This document shows, one piece after another, positions 35,885 through 44,805 of a stretch of DNA of 64,000 bases. The notes below the pieces were generated by a model. It had not been told where the DNA came from. It worked only from the letters and a program-made list of their open reading frames with translations, and did not search any database. Both the position numbers and the translations under genes were made by a program. Position 1 is the first letter of the stretch. Every line of letters starts with the position of its first letter. The stretch is from an uncultured Clostridium sp. (GTDB lineage Bacteria > Bacillota > Clostridia > Lachnospirales > Lachnospiraceae): contig USJW01000005.1 of NCBI GenBank assembly GCA_900555045.1, positions 1 through 64,000 on the forward strand, read 5' to 3'.

Positions 35885-36394
35885 ATGGCTGAAATCAAAC
35901 GGGTATACCGCCAAACCATGCCGGCAATGAAGCTGGTCGGCAGATGCTACGGGGAGAGCGACCGTGTGAACGGCACCTTCGCACACAGATGGGGCGAGTG
36001 GTTCCAAAACAATCTGTTTGCGCCGCTCCAGCTGGCCGGGCCGGGTCCCGAGCCCTTCGAGGACTGCGACGCGTGCATCGGCCTGTGCCGCTGCAAGGAG
36101 GGAGAACCGTTCCAGTACTGGATCGGCGTGTTCATGCCGTTAGAGGCGGCGGTCCCCGACGGTTACGACAGCGTCGCCTTTGACGCGGGCGATATCGCCG
36201 TGTGCTGGGTCTACGGCAAGGAGCCGGACATCTACACCCACTGCTGCATGAGCCGCCTCGCGGAGGAGGGCTTTGAGTGGACCGCAGACGCAGACGGCGT
36301 CAAGTGGTGCTTTGAGCGGTACGTCTCCCCACGCTTCACCGAGCCCGACGGGCAGGGGAATGTGATTCTCGATATGTGTTTTTATGTAAAGTAG
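35885..36394 (+). CDS. GyrI-like small-molecule-binding domain protein
   Basis: Stand-alone GyrI-like/AraC effector-binding (SRPBCC-related) domain of 169 residues, without a DNA-binding part. Family-like features are the N-terminal strand YRQTMPAMKLVGRCYG, the middle FQYWIGVFMPLEAAVPDGYDSVAFDAGDIAV and the closing VILDMCFYVK. Proteins of this type bind hydrophobic small molecules or hydrolyse some of them. The ribosome site is GGAG 7 bp before ATG. It is monocistronic and converges with the Sel1 gene. Confidence 0.82.
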   Translation: MAEIKRVYRQTMPAMKLVGRCYGESDRVNGTFAHRWGEWFQNNLFAPLQLAGPGPEPFEDCDACIGLCRCKEGEPFQYWIGVFMPLEAAVPDGYDSVAFDAGDIAVCWVYGKEPDIYTHCCMSRLAEEGFEWTADADGVKWCFERYVSPRFTEPDGQGNVILDMCFYVK

Positions 36395-36409
36395 ATCAGC
36401 GTGCAGAAC

Positions 36410-36453
36410 AGAAGGCAGCGTGAGGAACTTGAGGGTCCCTCCCGCTGCCTTCT
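36410..36453. terminator. Hairpin between converging genes
   Basis: AGAAGGCAGCG (36410-36420) is repeated in perfect inverse at 36443-36453. It lies just after the GyrI-like stop and about 50 bp beyond the Sel1 stop. Neither side has a strong T run, though TTCTGTTC follows on the minus strand. Confidence 0.5.
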
Positions 36454-36503
36454 ATTGAATCCAATGGGCCGCTTACGCCGCCTGCGGGCGGCTGCCTGTG
36501 TCC

Positions 36504-39500
36504 TTATGCCTCGCTGTCTATCACCAGCTGGAACCGGTCCAGATCCGCTCCCATATACTTTAAAACATTGACCAGAATCTCGCACAGCAGCTCCGAGGAG
36601 TAGTGGAACAGAAGCACCAGATTGGTCCCCTCGATCTGCTTGACGGATGTCTCGGGGATCGTGAAATTCTTCTGCTCCTCCGGGGGCAGCATGGGCGAGA
36701 AGAACCGGGCCGGCAGCCCGCCGGGCAGCTTCTTGCCGTTCTTTAGCGTGATGATCTGCTCCAGCTTCTCCCTTCCCTCCGGATTTCCCGCGCACTCCCG
36801 CTCAATGACCCACTTCATGGCGGCCGTAAATCCCTTGGCTGTGATCTTTTCCCGGGAGTCCACCCCGTCCACCACAATCGCAAGCGCCTTCTCGCCCTTG
36901 TGCAAAAGTTGCTCTAAGGGGCGCAGATTGCCGCCGGTGACCGGCGCTGCGCCTGCCTCCTCTCTCGCCTCACCCACGCCTGAAGCGCATTTTCCTGCGC
37001 TCGCCCGTTTGACAACGTCGCAGACCTGGATCCACGGCTTCATGCCCTCTCTGTTGCATGTCAATTTTGCGCAAAGCTCAAAGTACGCTTTGGCCTGATC
37101 CGTATCCTGGCCAATCTCGTCGCCCTGGAGGTAGAGCTGCCCCAACCGGAAGGTTATCTCTCTGTCATATTTCTTACAGAACTCCTCCAGATACTCCTCC
37201 TCCGTGTCCGCACTCCCTCCGTCATCCATCACATACTCGACGCCCGGTTCCCGGGCTATCTCCTTCTCCCAGCGCTCAGCGCGCTCCTTAACATATGCCT
37301 CGTAGCAGGACACCGCCTTCTCCACCGCATCCGATTTTTCCCTGTGGTTCCAGTAATAGTCTCCCAGCACGGCGCAGTCCTTCGCACAGTGCACAGGCGT
37401 TTCCAACAGCATCTGACTGAGCGCCATCTCCTCCGCCTCAATCTCTTGCCTGTACGGCCAGAGATTGATCAGCCGCAAAACCGCGGCAGCAGCCTTATAA
37501 TTCTGGGTGCCGAGGTATTTTTGCGCCGCTCCTCTGATCGCCTCCGACAGCACATCCACGGGCTGCTTGCCATCCAGGCAGTCCCCCGAAGCTTCCAGGG
37601 ACAACCGGTTCTCGCAAATCGTCTCGCTCCATCGGCTGCTCTCGCCGTTTTCAAGATCTCCGGCCATCGCTTCAAGTCCCACCTGGTACTGGCTGTTCCA
37701 TGGCTTGCTCAAAAACCAGCAGATCAGTTTATCCGGATCTTTTAGCTCCTGACCGGCCACATAGTACTCCATTCCCCGGTCATCCAACTGAATCTCCCAG
37801 GTATCTCTCTGGAAGTCCAACACGCAATTCACCACATGTGTGTTTAACTCCGCCAAGGACACCAGGGTGTTTTCTGTATAACCATGGCCCAAACGATACA
37901 GCGCTCTCAATACCGGCTTGCTTTTCGTCAGCGCCAACAATACGGTTAATGCCCTGCATTCCAGCGCCCGATTCTCCTCCGGAGTTTTAATCCGCTTGCT
38001 TAAATAATCGTCGAAAAACCCAAAACCAATCGCAGAAGGATATCGCTTGACGAGATATTTCATCAGAACATTATTCTCATAGGGATCCTCCAGCTGGTTC
38101 TGCTCCAAAAAGCTCTCGTAGGTCTCCCAGGCCCTGCTGTAGGTCTCAATTTTATCTTTCAGCTTCTCATTTTCCACATGGGCCAGGATTCCCGCCTCCG
38201 CCGGGTAGTGATAGCCCTTTCCTTTCACCACATATCGCGCTGCCAGCCATTCAGCCGCCGCCTCATAGTCCTTAAATTTCCACGCGATGTCCGTCTTAAG
38301 CTCCAGGTACATCCGGTAAAGTCGAAGCAGCATCCGGGTCTCGTCATCGTCGCCGAACGACTTGCATTCCAGCAGCTGCTTGGGATTACAGTACTCCTCA
38401 AAGAGTTCTCCCAACGTCGTTTTGTCCAGATTCGTGTCCACACATAGCCTCATAAAATCCAGGCGCCACTTGGAGATACGGTTGTCCAGCTCATCCTCCT
38501 TGTACTCTTCCCGGGCACTCAGAACAAATATGATCTCCTCGTGCTTCAGAGTCCTCGATACCTTATAGTGTTCCCAGGCGAGCGCATTCTCCCCCTGCAT
38601 TAAATAGTTTTCCGCCAGCTTCTCGTGTTTCTCAAACTCTCTCATATCCCCATCGCTCTCTTCCAAACATGGTATCAGCATCTCGCTGTAGATCTCATCC
38701 TCCGGAAACTCCTCATGAATTTTCTCCAGGATTGTGATGGCTTCGTCATAGTCCCTTCGCGCAAACCGCGACTGAAATTCTTCCTTGTAGCCCTCTAGCC
38801 TCCGCCGCTTCTCAAGCAGGCCCTCCACCTCCAGAAGGACTTTTTCCGCCCCCTGCATCTGACCTGCCCTGGCTTGCTCCAAAAATCGCTTTGCCTCCTC
38901 CAGGTTCCCCCGCTCATAATAGAGCGTCCCCAGATTCAGCGCAGCCCTGGCATTATTATTCTCAGCCGAAATCCGGTACCATTTTTCCCCCTCCTCCTCA
39001 TTTTTCTCTGTCCCCAGACCGTACATATACATGGCCCCCAGGTTATTCTGCGCGCCTCCGATATTTCCATTGGCCGCGATTGTGTTGAGACGGAACGCCT
39101 CCTTCCACTCTTTCGCCTCACGCTTTAAATTCGCCAGGCAATATACCGCCCTAAAATAATTTGTATATTCCTTAGGGGAGGAAAGCTTTTCAAAATAGTA
39201 CACAGACTTCTCATAATCCGTCTCGACGATTTTCCCCTGATAGTACAACTCAGCCAAACGGGACGCGGCATCTTCCTTTCCCTGTTCCGCCAGCTCTGAG
39301 AGGAGCTCTATCCCTTCCATTTTACTCTTCTCATCATTTTCTTCCGAGAGCAAATACTCGGCATAGAGCTGTTTCCCCTGTACAATTCCCTGCTGGCTGG
39401 CCGTTTTTAAATATCCCGCCGCTCGTTTTTTATCGGTATTCATGCAAGACAGCGCCATTTCCAAGCACACCGTCCCATATTCTTCTCCCGAGCAAATTCC

Positions 39501-41324
39501 GACGCGTTCCATCAGTGTCAGCGCCCGCTCCGGCTCCTTGCTGGAAATCAACAACGCATTCTGGGCACAGATCTTCACTGTGCGCTCGCACAGCTCCGGT
39601 TCAATTTCACGCAGCTCTTTTCCGCCCTTTTCAAGCCATTTAAGCGCTTCCCAGGCCGCGCCCATCTCCCCCTCGATCCTGCCGTCCAATATCTCGCTCA
39701 ACATGTATGCGCACGCCTTCACGTCCCCTCTGGACCTCGCCAGCGCCGCCGCCTTTTCTAAGTCTTTAAGCTTCTCCGTGCACAGTTTAAACAGCGCTTC
39801 CTTCGCCTCAGCATTTCCGTTCGAGGCACTTAGACACAGCGGTTTTAATGCCTCCTGATACTGTTCATTCTGTAAGTAATGCATCCCCAGCTCATGGAAT
39901 TTGTCGGCCATTCTCTGCTCCTCCTCGGAGCAGATGTACTCCTCTGTGCCGAACAGCGCCATCCGGCGCTTCCACTCGTTCTCGCAGGCCCCCACAAAGT
40001 CTTCCATCTCCAGGTCCCCCTGGTATTGATACACCTTTTTTTTAAAAAACAGAAAACGCTGTTCTTCCCGGACACAGCTCTTCGTCTCCTGGTACTTTTT
40101 CCACATCTGCTCTACCGGCAGCCGGATTGCCTCAGCATACGCCTTCCAGCTGTCGTAGCTCCCCGTTGATACCTGGAACCACTCCGGGTGTTCCTGCAAA
40201 AACTGGCTTACGCCGGGGAGCTCGCCGTCCTTGATCCGCTGCTCCAGCTTTGCGATCTCACCGGCTACCTGCTTGGCAATCTCCGGGTCTTGGCAGCTGC
40301 GCTGGTAATAAAACAATGCCTGTTTCGGGTCCTTCTCTTTCAAAAGGTTCGCCAAATTCTGGGCACCCTTGTCGCACCCGCCATCCGCCGATACGCGAAA
40401 CCAATTCTCAGCGGCCTGCAAATCATGCCCTTGGAACCCAGAATCCAGATATATTGCTCCGATATTGTTGGCCGCCGCTGTGAAACTATAACTCTTGGAA
40501 GGTACCTTCTTGTATATTTCCAGCTTTTTGGCAAAATTTCTTTCCCGAAGCGCCCACTGAAACAAAAAATTTCCATACTCATTGATCAGGCGCATCCGCT
40601 TAGAAGATAGCTCACCGCCGGTCTCCTCATCCTTCATGCTGAGTAACGACCTAAAAAGCACATCCGCCTCATCTTCCATCCTGTTATCGCCCAGCTTTTT
40701 CGCGCGCTCCCACTTGCTCTGAAAGAGCTCTCTTTTTTCCTGCTGGATTTTCCGTTTGAGCTCAAGCATCTCCTGGCGGCGGCGCTCCTCCTCCTGCCGG
40801 CGACGCTCCTCCTCCTGGGCTCTTCTTAAGCGTTCCTCATACTCCTGCTGCTGTCTCTTGCGTTCGGCCTCCTGTTCAATTGCCAGCCGTTTGCGCTCCG
40901 CCTCCTGCTCCATGGCCCTGCGCTTAGCCGCCTGCTCCCTCTGCCAGCGCTCAGCCTGCTCTCTCTGCTGGTCCCGCTGCCGCTGTGCGGCCGCCTCCTG
41001 GCGCTGTTTAATCCTCGGGCGGATAAACTGCTCAAAGGCCCCGTCCGCGGCTCCGTTTGGATAGCGCCGCACAAATTCCTCAATGTCATCCCGGACAGCC
41101 ACGTCTGCGTACCTTCCGGCGTTTCCTTTCCCGTTAAACCCATAGCAGCGCATGATGCTGGACACGCGCTTTCCCGCCTGGCTCTGGTTGTCGTGCAGCA
41201 CCTTCTCCGCGACCTCCTGCATACTGTAGCAGTGCTTGTCGCACAGGTACACATACATGACCTCCACCCGGGTGGACAGCCGCACCGATTGCAACGCCAT
41301 GAAATCACTCTCTGTTGCTCCCAT
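36504..41324 (-). CDS. Giant Sel1/TPR-repeat protein, partner of the KAP NTPase
   Basis: A 1606-residue protein without signal peptide or membrane segment. Residues 1-110 form a compact unknown domain (VYLCDKHCYSMQEVAEKVL, then GRYADVAVRDDIEEFVRRYP). Residues 110-200 are a charged coiled coil of repeated ERRRQEEERR type. From about 230 to 1450 run Sel1/TPR-like helical repeats, clearest as NNIGAIYLDSGF (about 290), RLAELYYQGKIV (about 705), NNLGAMYMYGLGTEKNEE (about 760) and RLGQLYLQGDEIG (about 1405). The final 140 residues (about 1466-1606) form a distinct domain also seen at the end of the adjacent NTPase. It starts 16 bp after the NTPase stop. A scaffold or sensor role in a regulatory or defence complex is my inference. 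Confidence 0.8.
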   Translation of the reverse strand: MGATESDFMALQSVRLSTRVEVMYVYLCDKHCYSMQEVAEKVLHDNQSQAGKRVSSIMRCYGFNGKGNAGRYADVAVRDDIEEFVRRYPNGAADGAFEQFIRPRIKQRQEAAAQRQRDQQREQAERWQREQAAKRRAMEQEAERKRLAIEQEAERKRQQQEYEERLRRAQEEERRRQEEERRRQEMLELKRKIQQEKRELFQSKWERAKKLGDNRMEDEADVLFRSLLSMKDEETGGELSSKRMRLINEYGNFLFQWALRERNFAKKLEIYKKVPSKSYSFTAAANNIGAIYLDSGFQGHDLQAAENWFRVSADGGCDKGAQNLANLLKEKDPKQALFYYQRSCQDPEIAKQVAGEIAKLEQRIKDGELPGVSQFLQEHPEWFQVSTGSYDSWKAYAEAIRLPVEQMWKKYQETKSCVREEQRFLFFKKKVYQYQGDLEMEDFVGACENEWKRRMALFGTEEYICSEEEQRMADKFHELGMHYLQNEQYQEALKPLCLSASNGNAEAKEALFKLCTEKLKDLEKAAALARSRGDVKACAYMLSEILDGRIEGEMGAAWEALKWLEKGGKELREIEPELCERTVKICAQNALLISSKEPERALTLMERVGICSGEEYGTVCLEMALSCMNTDKKRAAGYLKTASQQGIVQGKQLYAEYLLSEENDEKSKMEGIELLSELAEQGKEDAASRLAELYYQGKIVETDYEKSVYYFEKLSSPKEYTNYFRAVYCLANLKREAKEWKEAFRLNTIAANGNIGGAQNNLGAMYMYGLGTEKNEEEGEKWYRISAENNNARAALNLGTLYYERGNLEEAKRFLEQARAGQMQGAEKVLLEVEGLLEKRRRLEGYKEEFQSRFARRDYDEAITILEKIHEEFPEDEIYSEMLIPCLEESDGDMREFEKHEKLAENYLMQGENALAWEHYKVSRTLKHEEIIFVLSAREEYKEDELDNRISKWRLDFMRLCVDTNLDKTTLGELFEEYCNPKQLLECKSFGDDDETRMLLRLYRMYLELKTDIAWKFKDYEAAAEWLAARYVVKGKGYHYPAEAGILAHVENEKLKDKIETYSRAWETYESFLEQNQLEDPYENNVLMKYLVKRYPSAIGFGFFDDYLSKRIKTPEENRALECRALTVLLALTKSKPVLRALYRLGHGYTENTLVSLAELNTHVVNCVLDFQRDTWEIQLDDRGMEYYVAGQELKDPDKLICWFLSKPWNSQYQVGLEAMAGDLENGESSRWSETICENRLSLEASGDCLDGKQPVDVLSEAIRGAAQKYLGTQNYKAAAAVLRLINLWPYRQEIEAEEMALSQMLLETPVHCAKDCAVLGDYYWNHREKSDAVEKAVSCYEAYVKERAERWEKEIAREPGVEYVMDDGGSADTEEEYLEEFCKKYDREITFRLGQLYLQGDEIGQDTDQAKAYFELCAKLTCNREGMKPWIQVCDVVKRASAGKCASGVGEAREEAGAAPVTGGNLRPLEQLLHKGEKALAIVVDGVDSREKITAKGFTAAMKWVIERECAGNPEGREKLEQIITLKNGKKLPGGLPARFFSPMLPPEEQKNFTIPETSVKQIEGTNLVLLFHYSSELLCEILVNVLKYMGADLDRFQLVIDSEA

Positions 41325-41340
41325 TTTTTATCCCCCGCCG

Positions 41341-43080
41341 TCAAATTTCCTTTCTGTGGGCCAACCTCAGCTCCAGCTTAAGCTCGCTCTGCGCAATTCC
41401 CATCGCATTCATCAGCGCGCGCAGCTGGCTGATCTTGGCGGTATTTCCCGATTTTCCCTCCACGACAAGGTCAGTCCCCTGTATCCGTGTGGGTGCCGCG
41501 ATTTTCTCCCGCCTGGAACCATAGAACAGCGTCTCAAGCACCTTCGGCGTCCCGCTCTCCTTCACCTGCAAAAGCTTCTTTTTGTCCTTCTCATATAGCT
41601 TCCCGAGCACTGTCTGGAACATGCGCGCAAAGGTATCTACCTCCGTCCGCTCCCCCATAAAGGTGAACGCGCAGATCTTGGCGCTGTCCCATTTGTCCGG
41701 CAGATTCGTGCGCTCGATCGGTTCCGTGAGCGAGTACTCGGTGTACTCCGAATCCCATCCATGCTCGTACCGGATCGCGTGGTTGCTCTTCTCTCCCTCC
41801 GTCTGGTTCCCGGTGGCCGTGATGGTGGAGAAGCTGATCACCTCGCGCATCATGGTCACGTCCTGCTCCGTCAGTCCCTTAGTGGAATTCTCAATCACAA
41901 GCCCCACAAAGCCCTCCAACAGGTCGGAATACTGCTGCCAGTTTTCCTCCGTGATCTCATATTTCTCCAGCTTCTTTTGCAGCTCCTCGTTGAGCTCGCT
42001 GTACCCCTTCTCTGTGGACAGAGTGTTTAAATCCTGGGGTTCCAAATCCCCGCGGTTCTCCACAATAAAGTTGTACAGATTGTCGTAGGAGTGCTGCAGG
42101 CACAAAAGCGCCAAAAGCACAATTTTTCTGTACTCGTCGTCCTCGCTGTCGGAGATAATATCGAGCAGGGAGTACAGGTTAAACAGCCGCTTCATGGACC
42201 GCGGGTTTGTGCCCGTGGTATTCTGTATGAATTCCACCAGCTGCGCCCTGCGCTCCTTGTCCTGAATCCGGATGGAAAGCGCCTTAAGTATATCCTCCAC
42301 ATACTGTTTGATGTTGTAGTTTGCCACCGGCATCTTGAACGGGACCTGTATGATCTTGTCAAAAAAGCTCCTCCCCTTGGAGTCCTCCATATCCCCGAAC
42401 TTATCGCGGATTCCCCGCTGTACCACCCCGTAGTCGATGGCCAGGACATAGACGCAGTTGGTGCAGTCAAGGAACAGCTTTAACACCTCCAGCAGCTCCA
42501 CCGCGCGGGTCGGATTTAAGCGGTCTAAGTCGTCCACGAACACCACCACACGGCTCATCTTCTTCTCTTTTACCACCTTGTCGATGCACGCCTGGAACTG
42601 CTTCTTAAAATTGACCATCAGCTCGGAAGCGCTCTTTGCGCGGCCTCCGTCCAGCTCCTCATCCAGGAAGCTGCCGACGCGCTCGCCCACCAGCCGGTCC
42701 GCCGCGGCCAGCGTCATCGTCTTGAGCAGTCCCACCGCCTGCTTTAACCGCTTGGAGTCCGCGTCGTCCATCGCCAGCTTGTCCACCAGATCGCTGATAA
42801 ACAGCACGCTCAGCTGCTCCCCGCTGTCGAACTGAGAATACTGCCATGTGTTAAACCAGATCGTCTTGATCTTCTCCCCCAGCCTCTGGTTGACCATATT
42901 CATCATGCTGGTCTTGCCGCTCCCCCAGTCCCCCTGGATCGCGATGGTCATGGGCGTGTCGCAGCGCTCGATGAACGTCGCCAGACCTCCCACATATTTG
43001 TCAATTCCCAGCTGGTCCTTCGCCGCATCCTCCACCGGAATATCCGTGAATGTGTGCAGCTGCATCGCATTATCCCTCAT
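41341..43080 (-). CDS. KAP family P-loop NTPase
   Basis: STAND-like NTPase of the KAP family, 579 residues, soluble. Walker A is GDWGSGKTS (residues 50-58), the family's WFNTWQY follows at 76-81, and Walker B is VVVFVDDLDRLNP (178-190). Residues 250-330 carry the KAP sensor/arginine region (NTTGTNPRSMKRLFNLYSLL). The C-terminal 100 residues (from FTFMGERTEVDTF, about 470) are a separate domain that recurs at the end of the Sel1 protein. The ATG at 43080 follows GGAGG. There is no membrane insertion between the Walker motifs, unlike animal Kidins220. Bacterial KAP proteins include F-plasmid PifA, an anti-phage factor; a defence role here is inference. Confidence 0.9.
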   Translation of the reverse strand: MRDNAMQLHTFTDIPVEDAAKDQLGIDKYVGGLATFIERCDTPMTIAIQGDWGSGKTSMMNMVNQRLGEKIKTIWFNTWQYSQFDSGEQLSVLFISDLVDKLAMDDADSKRLKQAVGLLKTMTLAAADRLVGERVGSFLDEELDGGRAKSASELMVNFKKQFQACIDKVVKEKKMSRVVVFVDDLDRLNPTRAVELLEVLKLFLDCTNCVYVLAIDYGVVQRGIRDKFGDMEDSKGRSFFDKIIQVPFKMPVANYNIKQYVEDILKALSIRIQDKERRAQLVEFIQNTTGTNPRSMKRLFNLYSLLDIISDSEDDEYRKIVLLALLCLQHSYDNLYNFIVENRGDLEPQDLNTLSTEKGYSELNEELQKKLEKYEITEENWQQYSDLLEGFVGLVIENSTKGLTEQDVTMMREVISFSTITATGNQTEGEKSNHAIRYEHGWDSEYTEYSLTEPIERTNLPDKWDSAKICAFTFMGERTEVDTFARMFQTVLGKLYEKDKKKLLQVKESGTPKVLETLFYGSRREKIAAPTRIQGTDLVVEGKSGNTAKISQLRALMNAMGIAQSELKLELRLAHRKEI

Positions 43081-43274
43081 CTCTTGTCCTCCGTACCTTC
43101 TTCATACAATATTTGGAACTTATGGCACCATTATAGCACTCTTTACAGTATATAAAAAGTCGCTTTTGGCAATATTTTGTATATTATTCCGATATTTTGT
43201 TATTTTATAGACAATTTAGATCAGCTTATAAGGAGCTATACACATACCGTGAAATGGGCTGCTGACAAAAAAGA
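43081..43274 (-). promoter_or_regulatory. AT-rich promoter region of the NTPase-Sel1 operon
   Basis: The region is much richer in A and T than its surroundings. On the minus strand a perfect TATAAT lies at 43135-43130, about 50 bp before the start codon. The -35 at the proper distance is poor (TTTTTA); a TTGCCA occurs farther upstream. The weak -35 may mean that an activator is needed. No gene is visible. Confidence 0.55.
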
Positions 43275-43320
43275 GCTGAATATCCAGCACAAGAAACGTG
43301 CAGGATATTCAGCCTTTTTT
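43275..43320. terminator. Strong bidirectional terminator
   Basis: GCTGAATATCC and GGATATTCAGC (43275-43285 and 43303-43313) with an inner GCAC/GTGC pair form a long hairpin. It is flanked by TTTTTT on the plus side and by CTCTTTTTTG on the minus side, so it stops transcription both ways. It separates the NTPase-Sel1 operon from the 88-residue gene. A second hairpin, GGCCTGC/GCAGGCC followed by TTTCTTTT, lies at about 43364-43386. Confidence 0.85.
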
Positions 43321-43385
43321 GTTGGAGTATATTAATCTCATTTCTCGCTGGCGGCTTCCTCTGCGGCCTGCAGCAGGCCTTTCTT

Positions 43386-43652
43386 TTAATCCATGTTCCA
43401 TATGCGGCATTGTGGGGAACACCATCCAACTATATAGTCCAAAATATCTGCGATATAATCGCGAGAAAGGCCATCTTCTAAACGGTTGTGATATTGAAAT
43501 AATGCTTGATACGCACGCTCCTTTTCTACACCTAAATCACGCAATGTTATCAGAAATTTATATCCCTGCTGCACCCTGGCATGATAGTTCTCTTCTGTGA
43601 CCGACAAAGATAGCATCTTGATTTGGTCAAGTATTTCTTCACTATTATTCAT
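43386..43652 (-). CDS. Small hypothetical protein
   Basis: An 88-residue mostly helical protein of unknown function with no signal peptide (MNNSEEILDQIKMLSLSVTEENYHARVQQ). It has the composition and Glu/Leu periodicity of a real protein, is AT-rich relative to its neighbours, and is followed by a strong terminator. The start is 10 bp after the flavodoxin-type gene stop, so it is probably co-transcribed with it. Similar small proteins often accompany polymorphic immunity genes, but I do not recognise a family. Confidence 0.65.
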   Translation of the reverse strand: MNNSEEILDQIKMLSLSVTEENYHARVQQGYKFLITLRDLGVEKERAYQALFQYHNRLEDGLSRDYIADILDYIVGWCSPQCRIWNMD

Positions 43653-43661
43653 CGCCCATCA

Positions 43662-44207
43662 TCACCCGATCGATCTCCCCATCTCATACGCCGCCCGCAG
43701 CGCCTCCGGCCGGTTCTTAATCTCCCCGATCCCGTCCGCACCGGTGCCGCGCACCACGCCCGAGAGCTCCGCCCGCTCAAAGCAGTCCACAAAGCCCTTA
43801 AGACCCTTCACCGCCGCGTCCATGGAGCGGCCGTCCTCGTCGGCCGAGGTAGCCAGGAGATACACCTGGCGGAAGCGGTACTCCGAACCGTAGAGCGGGT
43901 TTAAGCGGTCGATCAGCGTCTTCATCTGCCCGGACATCTCATAGTAGTAAATCGGCGTCGCAAACACTAACACATCTGCATGAAACACCTGCTGTGCAAT
44001 CTGGTTGGCGTCGTCCTTCAGCACGCACGCCCCCGTCTTCAGGCAGGCCAGGCAGCCCTGACAGAAGCCGATCTTCTTGCCAGACAGGCTGATCTTCTCC
44101 ACCTCGTGCCCCGCCTCCATCGCGCCTCTTATAAACTCATCCGCCAGCGCCTCCGAGTTTCCGCCTCTGCGCAGGCTGGTGGAAATCACAAGTACCCGTT
44201 TTCCCAT
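43662..44207 (-). CDS. Flavodoxin-fold NAD(P)H-dependent FMN reductase
   Basis: Iron-sulfur flavoprotein-like or NADPH-dependent FMN reductase family protein, 181 residues. The phosphate-binding loop is VISTSLRRGGNSEALA (about 7-22). The Cys-rich segment ISLSGKKIGFCQGCLACLKTGAC (about 40-62) is typical of the IsfA-like group, which can bind an Fe-S cluster. FATPIYYYEMSGQMKTLIDR (about 82-101) binds FMN. ATG at 44207 follows AGGAGG; longer frames to 44285 lack one. It probably reduces quinones, flavins or disulfides. It is divergent from the ArsR operon, which may indicate a shared redox or metal stress response. Confidence 0.9.
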   Translation of the reverse strand: MGKRVLVISTSLRRGGNSEALADEFIRGAMEAGHEVEKISLSGKKIGFCQGCLACLKTGACVLKDDANQIAQQVFHADVLVFATPIYYYEMSGQMKTLIDRLNPLYGSEYRFRQVYLLATSADEDGRSMDAAVKGLKGFVDCFERAELSGVVRGTGADGIGEIKNRPEALRAAYEMGRSIG

Positions 44208-44342
44208 TTTATTCGTCCTCCTTTGCGTTATGAGCTCTATTATAGTGCGGCGGGGCCGCGGCATCAAATACTTAGATTCTATCACATATCATGCCCGCCG
44301 GGCATAGAGGCGCCTCTCCCAAGAATCACCCCAAAATAACCA

Positions 44343-44371
44343 TTGACATTCCCCCTCCCGCGCCCTATACT
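44343..44371 (+). promoter_or_regulatory. Promoter of the arsR-permease-thioredoxin operon
   Basis: A perfect -35 TTGACA (44343-44348) and TATACT -10 (44366-44371) are 17 bp apart. The ArsR-type palindrome at 44376-44397 begins 5 bp downstream, so bound repressor would block initiation. Confidence 0.85.
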
Positions 44372-44375
44372 ATAC

Positions 44376-44397
44376 ATATCAAAAAATTTTGATATGA
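44376..44397 (+). promoter_or_regulatory. ArsR-type operator palindrome
   Basis: The half-site CATATCAAAA is followed by a 2-bp centre and its perfect inverse TTTTGATATG. It lies just downstream of the -10 element and 11 bp before the arsR start, as expected for autoregulation. A shorter related site is at 44760-44775. Confidence 0.85.
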
Positions 44398-44407
44398 GGT
44401 GACCGGC

Positions 44408-44719
44408 ATGGATACAAACCACCAGAAAAATGCCAAGGTATTCAAGGCTCTGTGCGACCCCAACCGCCTTGCGATCCTGGAGCTCCTGCGCAGCGGCGAG
44501 AAGTGCGCCTGCGTGCTCATCGACCGCCTGGACATGGGCCAGTCCGCCGTGTCCTACCACATGAAAATATTGTGCGAATCCGGCATCGTGACCAGCCGCC
44601 AGGAGGGCAAATGGACCCACTACCAGCTGAGCCGCGAGGGAAGCGAGGCCGCCGTCTCGCTGCTCGCCCGCCTGACCACCCCGGACCCGAACGGCTCCTG
44701 CGAGGACTGCAGCCAATGA
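44408..44719 (+). CDS. ArsR/SmtB family repressor
   Basis: Winged-helix metalloregulator of 103 residues. It starts MDTNHQKNAKVFKALCDPNRLAILELL, with the CVLID recognition region and QSAVSYHMKIL recognition helix. Cysteines at EKCACVL (about 32-34) and the C-terminal CEDC pair are plausible thiol ligands for arsenic or soft metals. ATG at 44408 has GAGGTG 6 bp ahead. It should repress its own operon, including the ArsP-like permease and thioredoxin-like protein, through the palindromes at 44376 and 44760. Confidence 0.92.
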   Translation: MDTNHQKNAKVFKALCDPNRLAILELLRSGEKCACVLIDRLDMGQSAVSYHMKILCESGIVTSRQEGKWTHYQLSREGSEAAVSLLARLTTPDPNGSCEDCSQ

Positions 44720-44759
44720 GAAACGCCATCTGAGTGATGGTTTTTCTTTCGCATGACAC

Positions 44760-44775
44760 ATCAATTTATTTTGAT
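44760..44775 (+). promoter_or_regulatory. Second ArsR-like half-palindrome upstream of the permease
   Basis: ATCAA and TTGAT, 6 bp apart, repeat the core of the operator at 44376-44397. The site lies 31 bp before the permease start, between it and arsR. A second promoter here is not evident. Confidence 0.55.
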
Positions 44776-44805
44776 ATGAAAATCAAATGGAGGGACTAAA
44801 AACCT

